Shown one piece after another: positions 9,013-16,558 of a stretch of DNA of 41,264 nucleotides (the stretch's first letter is position 1; each line of letters opens with the position of its first letter). Below the pieces are notes generated by a model, which was not told the origin of the DNA, ran no database searches, and saw only the letters and a list, made by a program, of their open reading frames with translations. Location: the NCBI GenBank assembly GCA_021296475.1, contig JAGWAJ010000015.1:1-41264 (forward strand), written 5' to 3'. A program made the position numbers and the translations under genes. The DNA is from Acidobacteriota bacterium. Its GTDB lineage: Bacteria > Acidobacteriota > Vicinamibacteria > Vicinamibacterales > UBA8438.

Positions 9013-9660
9013 TCATTTTTCCGATTTTGCAACGACCTGTTCGAGAACTGATTCGGCGGATTTGAACATTTCCGTCAGTAGCTGCTTGCGCCGAATCTTC
9101 AGACGCTCAATATACATCCACAGGGCATTGGTGATGCCGGCAACGACGGCCTCCCGCTCCTTGAGCGAGAGGCTGCGGTCATGCTTGTACTCGTATTTCT
9201 CGATCGTGAAGTTGGAGATGTGCTGGATGTTTTCTCCGATGATATCGAAATCGACAGAGTCACGTATCGGTATGGTCGAGGATGCTTCTGCTGCTCCCTC
9301 ATCTCCGAGGTCGGTACTGCCGGTGATGGCTTCGATGGCCGCGCTCTGCGAATCGTAAATCGACATGATCCCATGAAAGCCGCTCACGGTGACAATCTCG
9401 CGGATCGAATCGGAGAGGTTGCAGATACCGAAGGCCTTGCCTTCCGGGTTGAATTTCTTGGCAATGATCAGGCAAACGCGAAGACCTGCGCTGCTGATGT
9501 AGCCCAATTGCCCGAAGTCCAGGATCATGGCCCGCTCATCGGAATCGATTCCGGATTCCAAGGTATTCTGGACTTCGATGTAGTTGTTGCCGTCGATACG
9601 ACCGATCGGTGCGGCAATCAGAATGCCTTCCAAACGGCTCCATTTGACTTGAGCTGCCAT
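9013..9660 (-). CDS. STAS-domain protein with a helical C-terminal extension
   Basis: A 215-residue protein. The ATG at 9658-9660 follows GAAAGG; an upstream TTG at 9684 is in frame but has a poorer site. Residues about 5-110 form a STAS domain (anti-sigma factor antagonist type): WSRLEGILIAAPIGRID, then MILDFGQLGYISSAGLRVCLI, in which S-S-A-G is the phospho-acceptor region of SpoIIAA-like proteins. This serine motif suggests regulation by an anti-sigma kinase or phosphatase. The second half (about 125-215) is a separate, mostly helical segment, SVDFDIIGENIQHISNFTIE and SLKEREAVVAGITNALWMYI, which I do not recognise. No partner kinase or sigma factor gene is adjacent. It may bind a signalling partner encoded elsewhere. 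It stands alone with long non-coding DNA on its upstream side. Confidence 0.8.
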   Translation of the reverse strand: MAAQVKWSRLEGILIAAPIGRIDGNNYIEVQNTLESGIDSDERAMILDFGQLGYISSAGLRVCLIIAKKFNPEGKAFGICNLSDSIREIVTVSGFHGIMSIYDSQSAAIEAITGSTDLGDEGAAEASSTIPIRDSVDFDIIGENIQHISNFTIEKYEYKHDRSLSLKEREAVVAGITNALWMYIERLKIRRKQLLTEMFKSAESVLEQVVAKSEK

Positions 9661-10301
9661 GACGTTATACCTTTCGAATCCCAACCGCTTGAAGGTTGAG
9701 GGTCAATTACTCCTCCACTCGCCGAACGGGCTTCGACTGCCGGTCGGGCGCTGATCCCGTCATGACGAGGGGGCGGGAAGCGATGTCTCAGTGCGAGATC
9801 CAGCCTCTTGGTCTGTGCTGCGGCCTGCAGGAAGCTCGGTCGGTCCTATGGGGTGGTGTGTGGAGCCGACATCCCGAAAGCTCCGATTGCCTCGGGTCGG
9901 CGCCCTCGTCAATCCTCTGAACCTCCAACTGAGTGAGCCATCCGTGAGTGAGCCATCCGGGGAAAACCGGCTCATCATATCATGATACGTGGCGGCTGCG
10001 GTGGATTTGAGTTACCGTAACTTGTTTAGCCCGTACTTCTTCCCCTGGAATTGCACCCCTGAGACGAGTGCCGGGAGGGAGAAAGATGCCACTAGCCCGC
10101 ATTTCCCACCAGGTCGCTGGTGCCATGAAGAAAAGTAGTTTATTTTCAGTACTTTGATTGGCTCCATGGTAGGGGCTCGCGGGTAACAGACTTCGCTGGG
10201 CATACCCTGCGCCATGATCCTGCCCCCTGGTGAGAAATGCGGGTCAAGCGCCGACTCCATTCAGTGCCGCCGTGTATTCCTGCAGGAGTGCGTCCAGCCT
10301 G
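9661..10301. other. Non-coding stretch with short repeats
   Basis: I see no gene here. At 9931-9961 GAGTGAGCCATCCG occurs twice in tandem. An AT-rich palindrome (ATCATATCATGAT) lies at 9973-9985. An inverted-repeat element at 10093-10246 is listed separately. The short open frames show no protein-like composition. Confidence 0.5.
10093..10246. mobile_element. Small element with about 21-bp terminal inverted repeats (MITE-like)
   Basis: The left end (10093-10113, core GCCCGCATTTC..ACCAGG) matches the reverse complement of the right end (10226-10246, core CCTGGTGAGAAATGCGGG) at 18 of 21 positions. The element would be about 154 bp with no coding capacity. A solitary copy of the end motif, GGGAAATGCGGGCTA, lies at 6609-6623 just before tRNA-Ser. 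This suggests a dispersed family of non-autonomous elements moved by a transposase encoded elsewhere. No target duplication was recognised. Confidence 0.5.
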
Positions 10302-11012
10302 TTACCGACCCCGATCGCCTCTCTCCGACGACTCGAACTGTGCCTCGTGAAGGCGAATGTAGGTCCTGGTGCCCTTGAGTGCCTCGTTGGACTGGGCCAG
10401 ATTCCAGGGCGTTTTGCCCTCTGCATTCCGAGCATTCGCGTCTGCTCCGGCCTCCAGCAGAAGGTCGATCACCGCCGGATTCTTGCCGCTCGCAGCTGAC
10501 TGATGCAAGGGCGTGCGGCCGGCTTTATCCCGCGCCTCCAGGTCCGCCCCAGCTTCGATCAGCACCCTTGCCACGGCCGGGTTCGGGTTTGCCCGTGCGG
10601 CATCGTGCAGCGGCGTGTTGCCGGATTTGTTCCCTACGTTCGGGTCCGCCCCGCCGGCAAGCAGCGCCGCTGTCACTGCCGGATTCCTGTTCCCCCAGGC
10701 CGCCAGAATCAGGGGAGTATTGCGGTTCTTGCTCCGAGCATCAGGACTTGCTCCCGCCTCCAGCAAAGTTTTGACCACGGCCGGATTCTTGCTGTTCCAG
10801 GCCGCGAAGTGCAGAGGGGTGCGACCACTCTCAGTCTGTGCCTCAACGTCGCCGCCGGCAGCCAGACAGGAGGTCACCTCCTCGACCGTGGCCTTCAGGA
10901 AATACTCCCGGGTGTTCCACTCTTCGCAGTCCGGGTCCGGCCGCGCCGCAAGTGTGAAAGCAAACAGCAGTAGCCAAAAGCAGGCTCCAGTACAAGTCCA
11001 CGTGATTGCCAT
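10302..11012 (-). CDS. Exported ankyrin-repeat protein
   Basis: A 236-residue protein with an N-terminal signal peptide (MAITWTCTGACFWLLLFAFTLAA, cleavage probably after an Ala near residue 23) followed by five or so ankyrin repeats. Successive repeats show the consensus G.TPLH.AA....PAVV..LL.AGAD.NA: ESGRTPLHFAAWNSKNPAVVK, KNRNTPLILAAW, KSGNTPLHDAARANPNPAVAR, KAGRTPLHQSAASGKNPAVID and AEGKTPWNLAQ. The repeats are unusual in sharing an extra N-P-A-V insertion. Ankyrin proteins mediate protein-protein contacts; an exported copy would act in the periplasm or outside the cell, partner unknown. A different frame immediately upstream begins another signal-peptide-like start (minus strand, 11098), so the 5' end may have suffered a frameshift. 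No ribosome site is convincing for the ATG at 11012. Confidence 0.8.
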   Translation of the reverse strand: MAITWTCTGACFWLLLFAFTLAARPDPDCEEWNTREYFLKATVEEVTSCLAAGGDVEAQTESGRTPLHFAAWNSKNPAVVKTLLEAGASPDARSKNRNTPLILAAWGNRNPAVTAALLAGGADPNVGNKSGNTPLHDAARANPNPAVARVLIEAGADLEARDKAGRTPLHQSAASGKNPAVIDLLLEAGADANARNAEGKTPWNLAQSNEALKGTRTYIRLHEAQFESSERGDRGR

Positions 11013-11400
11013 GACATCATCCTTTCATTCTGTTGCCCGTCAGCCGTTTGGGTGCCAAGCAACCCCGCAAACAGGAGCGCAAGTATGCGACGCGACATCC
11101 TCGGAAGATCGGCGTACATGTTCAATTGCGTCAGGTCCTGTTTTCGTCTGCAGGGATGGACATTGGCTCGCCCGGATGTCTTGCCCCAGGCAGGCGGCAT
11201 CGGCCTTGGAAGTCCTGTAAAATACTGTTGGAAAAGAGTTTGACCCGATTCCGCCAGGACAGCCTGATGCCAACGCAGTCTACCACCAAACCGCTGAAGT
11301 TTGAAGGCATCCGGGAAGCCGATGAGAAACGAGGGATGCGACTATATTTAGCGGGTGTACGGCACGATCCTGATGCGGTAAAATACACGCATGAAAAAAC

Positions 11401-11835
11401 CGCAACGACTACTACAAGGAACAGCACCGCATCGCCAGCGGGTTCGGCGAGGGTTTCATCGACTACTCCTTCCTCAACCCGGCGACGGGCATGGACGAGC
11501 CCAAGTCCACCTACATCAAGAGCATCGACTGGGAGGGGAACTCAGCCGCGATCGGGGTGGGGGTCTACCGGCGTGACCTGCCCGGCACCTGCAGGATCGA
11601 GGAGGTCAACGCCGCCATGCTCGATGCCGACCCTTCCGAGACGCGGCTGCAGGAGTTTGTCCGCTGCGCCGCCATGGACCTGGATTCGAGGGGCTATTTC
11701 GCCTCGGTCGGCCTGGCCAACGATCCCCGCTGGCGTAGCGGCTCCATTTACCTGTTCGGCCTGGACACCTACGGCTACACCTTCTTCAGCGGTTCCCCGG
11801 CCGATCCTCTGATCGGGTCCGAGTTGTCCTCCATT
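11401..11835 (+). pseudogene. Tandem Cache-domain gene, 5'-truncated first part
   Basis: The frame from 11401 reads RNDYYKEQHRIASGFGEGF, then NPATGMDEPKSTYIKSIDWEG and IGVGVYRRD, the C-terminal half of a single-Cache sensor module. A second module begins at about residue 60: RIEEVNAAMLDADPSE, DSRGYFASVGLANDPRW and SGSIYLFGLDTYGYTFFSG. The frame ends SELSSI followed by TAA at 11836. There is no start codon or ribosome site: a stop lies upstream at 11392, and the N-terminal part of module one is missing. The missing end of module two is found 2.15 kb further on at 13987-14163. Cache modules bind small molecules outside the membrane; this gene is broken at both places and is probably dead. An ATG at 11491 could start a 115-residue fragment. 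Confidence 0.6.
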
Positions 11836-11979
11836 TAAGGGTTACACCGTGTGTAGTTGGTGAGTAAAAGGATAAAGTTGTAAACTAGTGAACAATCCAA
11901 ACTGTAAAGTAAGGTGTCCGATGTGGGGCCGTGTCAATAGGGGAAGGGAGTGTGCTAGTCTCTAGCAACGGAGAACATC

Positions 11980-12207
11980 GTGACCACCTACACCCTCGAC
12001 ACCCACGCCACGATCAAGCAGCTTGAAAACGCCGGAATGGATACCCGGCAAGCCGAAGCCGTCGTTGCCGCTATCAGCCGCTCGGATGCCGAGTTGGCAA
12101 CCAAGCAGGACCTCGCCGTTCTCAAAGCCGATATCTGGCGCATTGGCGCTTCCATTGCTGGAGGTGCTGTTTTGCTCAACAGGTTCCTCGACTGGGTGAT
12201 TCAGTAG
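11980..12207 (+). CDS. Small coiled-coil membrane protein, DUF1640-like
   Basis: A 75-residue protein with a GTG start at 11980 and an ACGGAGAA ribosome site 8 bases before it. It opens YTLDTHATIKQLENAGMDTR and continues QAEAVVAAISRSDAELATKQDL, the pattern of the short bacterial DUF1640/CCDC90-like proteins: Asp-Thr-His start, Gly-Met-hydrophobic block, then a coiled coil with ATK.DL. The C terminus (SIAGGAVLLNRFLDWVI) is a single membrane helix. The function of the family is unknown; relatives often accompany phage, toxin or integrated elements. It is shorter than most relatives, whose coiled coil is longer, so it may be an internal-deletion version. It lies inside the insertion that splits the Cache gene, which agrees with a mobile-element passenger. 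Confidence 0.65.
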   Translation: MTTYTLDTHATIKQLENAGMDTRQAEAVVAAISRSDAELATKQDLAVLKADIWRIGASIAGGAVLLNRFLDWVIQ

Positions 12208-12715
12208 GACCGTCGAATCCAATACAACCCCGTTACGTAACGCGGCCGGCCACGTCGAGGCCTCCAGGCGCAAAATTCCGGGGTACTACAGGTCGTCGGA
12301 CCCCGAGAAACGTCAGTACAGGGCATCCTATGGCCTCGTTATTGTCCCGATCGCACTGAAATTCTCGATCTCCCACAGGAGGGGAGCCCTCCTGTCGCTG
12401 AGAGAGCTAGAATCGCCCAGGAAGGCCTTTGGGGGGTATTGGGGTACGCCAGGGACCGAGAAAACGCAGCCTGACCGGCAAAGCTCAAGGATTTACCGGG
12501 AATCTGGTGACGGGCTGGAGTTTAAAAGCGGTCCCTGGAACACCACAAGACGCACCCCGGCCAGGCCGGCGCCGGCCTACATCTTGTGCTTTTCGGGAGG
12601 TCTGGACGGCTGCTGCTGCTAAGTCCTTTGGAATGAGTGGGGGTTACGTCCGATAATATCCGGTTATGTCAACTGTTACATGCCAGTGACCAGGAAGGGC
12701 AACGAAGACGTGCAG
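12208..12715. other. Non-coding stretch inside the insertion
   Basis: No gene is supported. A perfect palindrome CGTTACGTAACG lies at 12231-12242, and a hairpin ACAGGAGG/CCTCCTGT at about 12375-12395 without a T-run. The plus-strand frame at 12429-12656 has no ribosome site or protein-like composition. Confidence 0.4.
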
Positions 12716-13186
12716 TCAGGCAGTAGCATCAAGTACCGGCGCGACCAAGCTTGTTTCCCAGTCGTCTTTAATTCTCTCTCTATCATTCCTCCAGGTGGGA
12801 TATTCTCTTTTCGAAGTATCGATAAAGTCTTTGGTACCCCCAATAATCCCATGATCCTCATGAGATAAAATGGCACCAAAAACACCGCTCTTGGAATACA
12901 AGGCATTCTCCAGCACCAACGGAAGTTCCGAGTATTCGTCATAGGAAGGTCGCTGACACCACCAGTGCTGGCCCCTTTTAAAAAAATCTCCGGCCCACTC
13001 AACGACAGATACATAGAAATACTCTTCACCAAACGCGCGTGTGGTGTTGATAAAGGCATTGTATTGAACGTCTGTGAGGTGGAATCCGTCAGTTGGACAA
13101 AATAGTAACCTTGAACAGACAGCTTCTACAAAAGGCGGCTCTCTCCGCACTGATTCGGGGGTTGAAGCGAATCCGTTTTCGCTCAT
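12716..13186 (-). CDS. Unrecognised 156-residue protein, probably transferred
   Basis: I do not recognise this protein. The ATG at 13184-13186 is preceded by GGGGGAGGT eight bases upstream, one of the best ribosome sites in the accessory region, so it is likely a real gene. The product is soluble, without signal peptide or membrane helix, rich in aromatic residues: EEYFYVSVVEWAGDFFKRG, QHWWCQRPSYDEYSELP, and near the end SHEDHGIIGGTKDFID and WRNDRERIKDDWETS. Its base composition is clearly more AT-rich than the flanking genes, with AT-ending codons, which suggests acquisition from elsewhere. Size, acidity and position in a decayed mobile segment would fit an immunity or accessory protein, but this is a guess. 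No toxin partner is seen next to it. Confidence 0.6.
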   Translation of the reverse strand: MSENGFASTPESVRREPPFVEAVCSRLLFCPTDGFHLTDVQYNAFINTTRAFGEEYFYVSVVEWAGDFFKRGQHWWCQRPSYDEYSELPLVLENALYSKSGVFGAILSHEDHGIIGGTKDFIDTSKREYPTWRNDRERIKDDWETSLVAPVLDATA

Positions 13187-13355
13187 GACTGTGACCTCCC
13201 CCTGAGGGTCTCCCCAAGAACTGATCCACTGAGAAAGTGGTTTCTGACAAACTCCCGGGAAAGGAAGAAGGGTGTCAGTTGAACCTTGTCCATCCGTCCA
13301 GAGCCTGCAGATCGGGCTGCTACAACCGGTTGGGGTTTTCCAGAAACACTAGATC

Positions 13356-13755
13356 CTAGAGCGTGCCTTTCTGAACAACGCTTATTGAATCGCTTCTTCG
13401 GGTGCGAACCAGGGTGCGGTTGGGGGAGCGCTCGACGACCTCGGAAATGGTGGCGTCCCAGGCTTTGCCACTTCTGGCTCGGACGGTGATGGTGAGGCCG
13501 ACGAGCTCCAGTGGCAGGGCCTTGGGATTGCGACCCACGTAGAGGCCGCCCCAGGAGCCGTCGGGGAGCCGAACGGGCCTCCAGCCCTTGAGGGTCGCAG
13601 AGGCCGGCGGCGGGGTGCGATCGTCGCCGGCGGGGGATCTGGGAGGTATGCCAAACAGTGCCCGGTCCTGGTCCCGATCGAGGACTTGGTCGAGCTTGTC
13701 GATGAGGTCAGGGTAGCGCCCACATTCGTGTTGAAATACAACATAAGGACACGTT
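13356..13755 (-). pseudogene. Decayed C-terminal end of an unrecognised gene
   Basis: On the minus strand one frame reads well from about 13755 to 13380: CPYVVFQHECGRYPDLIDKL, then SATLKGWRPVRLPDGSWGG, ALPLELVGLTITVRARSGK and WDATISEVVERSPNRTLVR. The W.PV.LPDGSWG ... G..ITV..R.GK.W.ATI.EV..R pattern recalls a small C-terminal domain found on phage- or plasmid-borne DNA-handling proteins; I cannot name it firmly. No start codon precedes it in frame, and another frame takes over at about 13740-13822, so a frameshift or junction is likely. The short terminal part (13356-13538) could be translated from a GTG but lacks a ribosome site. Confidence 0.35.
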
Positions 13756-13986
13756 CTTGGCGGACAAGGGCGCGATCAAGCACGTACTGGCTGCACAGGG
13801 TTGTCCCATGCGATCGGACCAACGTGCCGCGGCGGTCTCGCGGGCCGATCTGATACGCCCTCAGTGGTTGAGGATCCCCGCGACACTGAAGATCTCCGTC
13901 AGGTCTGTTTTGGTCGGGGTCGAGTCGAACTGACTTTGAGACGGAAAGATCATGGCCAGGTGTCTAGAATAACGTCGGTCTTTATC

Positions 13987-14163
13987 GACAGCTTCGGAGG
14001 GCGGAATGTCCTGGGGGTTGCCGATGCCTTCGGTCAGTCCTTCCTCTACTACTCCAACCGGAATCCGGCCACCGGCCAGTGGCAACGCAAGGTGACCTTT
14101 GTCAAACGGGTCACCTCCTTCGGGGTTCCGGTGCTGATCGGCGACGGCTATTACCTGGATTGA
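13987..14163 (+). pseudogene. Tandem Cache-domain gene, last part
   Basis: This 58-codon piece reads DSFGGRNVLGVADAFGQSF, then NPATGQWQRKVTFVKRV and VLIGDGYYLD before TGA. It aligns well with the end of the first module at 11401-11550: NPATG, a Lys six to seven residues later, T(Y/F)(I/V)K, and IG.G.Y..D at the end. It is therefore the C-terminal half of the second Cache module whose first half ends at 11835. The frame is open upstream to 13801, but that part has no Cache character and belongs to the inserted DNA. The restored protein would end at the Cache module without a kinase or methyl-acceptor domain, thus a stand-alone exported sensor or binding protein. Confidence 0.6.
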
Positions 14164-14240
14164 AGCGGACCGGGCCTTAAGCCAGCCGCAGAAGCGGCCC
14201 GGCTCACGCCAGCCTTTGACCCGGGTGGAGTCCCTGCGGT

Positions 14241-15215
14241 TCAGAAGCGGTACTTCAGTCCGACCGTCACCCCCCAATACTGGAAACTGCTCAGCGTCAC
14301 CGTTCCTGAGAATGGCGTCGTCCCGTCCGCCCGCACGGGTTCGTGGCTGCGGATGATGGACCAGGTCACGTTCTGGCTCAGCTCCCCAAAGCGAGCCCAG
14401 TGCGCAGTGATCCCGATCGAGGTGCGGTCGCCCACCGCGTAGTCCACCCCGCCCAGGATCTGAAAGCCCGGAAGCGTGCCGCTGAGGTCCGGTTGCAGCA
14501 GGCTGACCGTGCCGGCAGCGGCTGCCGGCCGGTCGGCGAGGGTGAGCGGCGGCTCCACGTCCTGGTACCCCTGGTCAAGCGTCTTGCGGATCAGGCGGCG
14601 GGTGTAGCGCAGGTCGGTGCGGGCCAGGCCGGCGCCGGCGCCCAGATAGGGTGTCCAGCGCGAGTCGTTGGGGAAATCGTAGTAGAGGTTGGCGAAGACC
14701 TGGTGGACGCGGTAGTTGGAGATCGACTCCGTCGGGGGAGATACGGGGCTCCATTCCAGGGCCTTGCTGACCACGGCCTGGTTGGAGGCGGCATCGATGA
14801 GCGGGGACACGTCGCCGCCCTGGGTCCGGGCCCGGTACTCGAACTCGATGCGAGGACCGCCGAAGGCGTAGCCGGCGCTGAAACCGCCTGTGAATCCCAA
14901 CCCTGGCGAGAAGCCGTTGGAGGAGAGTTGCCGCGGCGTCGCGTCCGTGCATGCAGGGTCGCTCGGCGCCAGCGCCGGATCGTCGTAAAGCAGCCTGTCG
15001 CACCTGGTCGGGTTGCTGACCGCGGAGACGGCCGAATCCAACGGCGACGATCCCGCCAAACCCAGGTTGAGGCCGACATAGCCGCCACGGTGGTTGTCCT
15101 GGGCGCCGGCGGTAGTGGCGGCGAAAAGGCAGGCGATCAGTGCCGTGGCTGCGGCCGCTACAGCGCGCAGGCCGCGACGATTCTCAGTTGGTATAGAGTT
15201 CCTCGTATAGCGCAT
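14241..15215 (-). CDS. Outer-membrane beta-barrel protein
   Basis: A 324-residue exported protein. The ATG at 15213-15215 follows GAGGTG; the longer frame to 15281 has no signal character. A signal peptide covers about residues 1-39 (basic start, AAAATALIACLFAATTAGAQ, cleavage after AGA). The mature part has alternating aromatic/glycine strands typical of an eight-stranded OmpA-like or porin-like barrel: HRGGYVGLNLGLAG, FTGGFSAGYAFGGPRIEFEYR, VFANLYYDFPNDSRWTPYLGAGAGLA, DRTSIGITAHWARFG and the terminal WGVTVGLKYRF, which ends in the Phe recognised by the BAM machinery. A central loop (about 85-110) carries two Cys that may form a disulfide. No ligand can be predicted. It is the rightmost gene of the accessory region and has no operon partner. 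Confidence 0.82.
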   Translation of the reverse strand: MRYTRNSIPTENRRGLRAVAAAATALIACLFAATTAGAQDNHRGGYVGLNLGLAGSSPLDSAVSAVSNPTRCDRLLYDDPALAPSDPACTDATPRQLSSNGFSPGLGFTGGFSAGYAFGGPRIEFEYRARTQGGDVSPLIDAASNQAVVSKALEWSPVSPPTESISNYRVHQVFANLYYDFPNDSRWTPYLGAGAGLARTDLRYTRRLIRKTLDQGYQDVEPPLTLADRPAAAAGTVSLLQPDLSGTLPGFQILGGVDYAVGDRTSIGITAHWARFGELSQNVTWSIIRSHEPVRADGTTPFSGTVTLSSFQYWGVTVGLKYRF

Positions 15216-15422
15216 TGTGCACCTCAGGGGTGGAAGGCGGAGATCAAGGGGTATCCGATGGTGGACGTCGTGGCCTGACAACCCATGGCGCCATCATATC
15301 TCAATGTCAATCTCGAACCTCACGACACGCGGGCTCCCAACTACCGGGCGCTGGAGACGGGCTCGGAAGGGGTGCGACGGACGCTTCCTGCCCAGCCAGT
15401 AGTGCAGCGGTTCAACCGTCAC

Positions 15423-15611
15423 TCAAGCCGGAACTCTCACATCGGCCAGAAACTCGTCGCTGATGACCTTGCCCAGCAGAAAGTGCTTTCGATCCGGATA
15501 CCAGAAGACTCTCTTCCCCTGGTGCTCGGTCGTCGGCAAATAGACGACGTGATCCGGCTCGGTCCGCTTCCAGTCGTCGGTATAACAATCCCTGTTGTTT
15601 TCCTGAATCAC
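15423..15611 (-). CDS. Small unknown protein coupled to the U32-like gene
   Basis: A 62-codon frame starts with GTG at 15609-15611, only three bases after the stop of the U32-like gene, so it would be read by translational coupling. It has a believable soluble-protein composition: YTDDWKRTEPDHVVYLPTTE, HQGKRVFWYPDRKHFLLGKV and DEFLADVRVPA. It has no signal peptide and no ribosome site of its own. I do not recognise it. It may instead be the end of a larger broken gene that lost its start when the upstream gene was placed beside it. No gene is seen between its stop and the beta-barrel gene start at 15215. Confidence 0.4.
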   Translation of the reverse strand: MIQENNRDCYTDDWKRTEPDHVVYLPTTEHQGKRVFWYPDRKHFLLGKVISDEFLADVRVPA

Positions 15612-15614
15612 CGG

Positions 15615-16544
15615 TCAGATCTCCGGAATGGCCAGGTCGGCCGCGCCCGGCTGGGACATGACCGCCTCCGGGTAGTAGCGGTCGATCAGGTCGGCCGCGA
15701 TGCGGGCCCGGCGGACGCGTTCCCTGGAGAGGGCGATGGCGGTGGGATCGATGTGGGTTCCACTGGGGTAGATGTCGGGGGCGTTGCGCAGGCCCAGCTT
15801 GACATAGACGGGGGAGAGCAGGCGGATGAATTCGGGGATCTCGAAATGGCGGACGAACCCCCCGAAATTGTCGGGAGTCTCCACGTAGAGGTCCAGCGGC
15901 AGGGAGACCGCTTCCCGGATGGAGGCCAACAGTGAAAGCGGCATGTCTGAGGAGACGTTGAAGGTATTGCCTCCGAAGTCTTCCAGGATCCTGACGGCAA
16001 TCGGATTGGTGGCGCTGAGCTGGACCGAGATCTTGACCACCAGGTTGGTGGGTAGCTGCCCCGACTGTCTCAGCTGATTGACCAGCCACAACAGCCCCAG
16101 GTCGGCCACCAGGATGCCCCGCAGCCCCAGATCGCACCCCCGCTTGATGTCCTCCACCGCATAGACCACCTGATCCATTCCCCTCAAGCCCAGGCCGATG
16201 TTCTTGCCCGCCGCCGTCAGCGGCTGAGCCCCGATATCGAAGGTGGCCCGCGGGCCCACGAACAGGCTCACCTCCATCTGCCGGTCTCGGGCGATCTTCA
16301 GCATGTCCTTGATCTCGTCGTCGGTCATCAGCATGATCCCGCTGCCCTGGCTGACCCGATGAATGGTGAGCCGGTAGCGCTCGGCTTCCTCGATGACGGC
16401 CTTCAGGCAGCGAGGGCCCTCGACGCTGGGTATTTCAAAGCGGTACTGTGCCCCGTCCGGAAAACGCTTGGGCGTACTCCGGAGGGCGTATCCGTCGCCC
16501 GCGGGGAAACCGAGCTGTTTCAGGAAATCACGAGTCGCCTTCAT
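15615..16544 (-). CDS. TIM-barrel protein resembling peptidase family U32
   Basis: A 309-residue soluble protein. The ATG at 16542-16544 follows GGAAAGGAA. It opens MKATRDFLKQLGFPAGDGY, then RFEIPSVEGPRCLKAVIEEA, and shows repeated strand-helix units: IHRVSQGSGIMLMTDDEIKDM, VSLFVGPRATFDIGA, CDLGLRGILVADLGLLWLV and LVVKISVQLSATNPIAVRIL. The R-G-I-L-V-A-D-L-G-L segment and the late PLDLYVETPDNFGGFVRHFE recall the barrel of U32 peptidase-like proteins, but the Cys-rich U32 signature is absent, so peptidase activity is doubtful. Related unnamed proteins may be enzymes acting on small molecules. Probable leftward operon with the small ORF downstream. The 541 bp upstream of it are repeat-rich and contain no gene. 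Confidence 0.5.
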   Translation of the reverse strand: MKATRDFLKQLGFPAGDGYALRSTPKRFPDGAQYRFEIPSVEGPRCLKAVIEEAERYRLTIHRVSQGSGIMLMTDDEIKDMLKIARDRQMEVSLFVGPRATFDIGAQPLTAAGKNIGLGLRGMDQVVYAVEDIKRGCDLGLRGILVADLGLLWLVNQLRQSGQLPTNLVVKISVQLSATNPIAVRILEDFGGNTFNVSSDMPLSLLASIREAVSLPLDLYVETPDNFGGFVRHFEIPEFIRLLSPVYVKLGLRNAPDIYPSGTHIDPTAIALSRERVRRARIAADLIDRYYPEAVMSQPGAADLAIPEI

Positions 16545-16558
16545 GGTTGGTTCCTTTC

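Larger units (their letters stand above)
11836..13986. mobile_element. 2.15-kb insertion splitting the Cache gene
   Basis: Joining codon 11833-11835 (Ile) to codon 13987-13989 (Asp) restores a continuous Cache module: SELSSI plus DSFGGRNVLGVADAFG. The inserted DNA holds a DUF1640-like gene, an unrecognised low-GC gene and a decayed gene end on the minus strand. No transposase, integrase or clear terminal inverted repeat was found at the two junctions, so the class of element is unknown and it may itself be a composite or a decayed one. Confidence 0.5.

Noticed and set aside
12375-12395. Intrinsic terminator
   Set aside because: The hairpin has no T-run and no upstream gene close enough; kept only as a note.
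13382-13822. 146-codon minus-strand ORF as a complete gene
   Set aside because: Its main part is Pro/Ser/Arg-rich and is the wrong frame of the decayed gene end read at 13356-13755.
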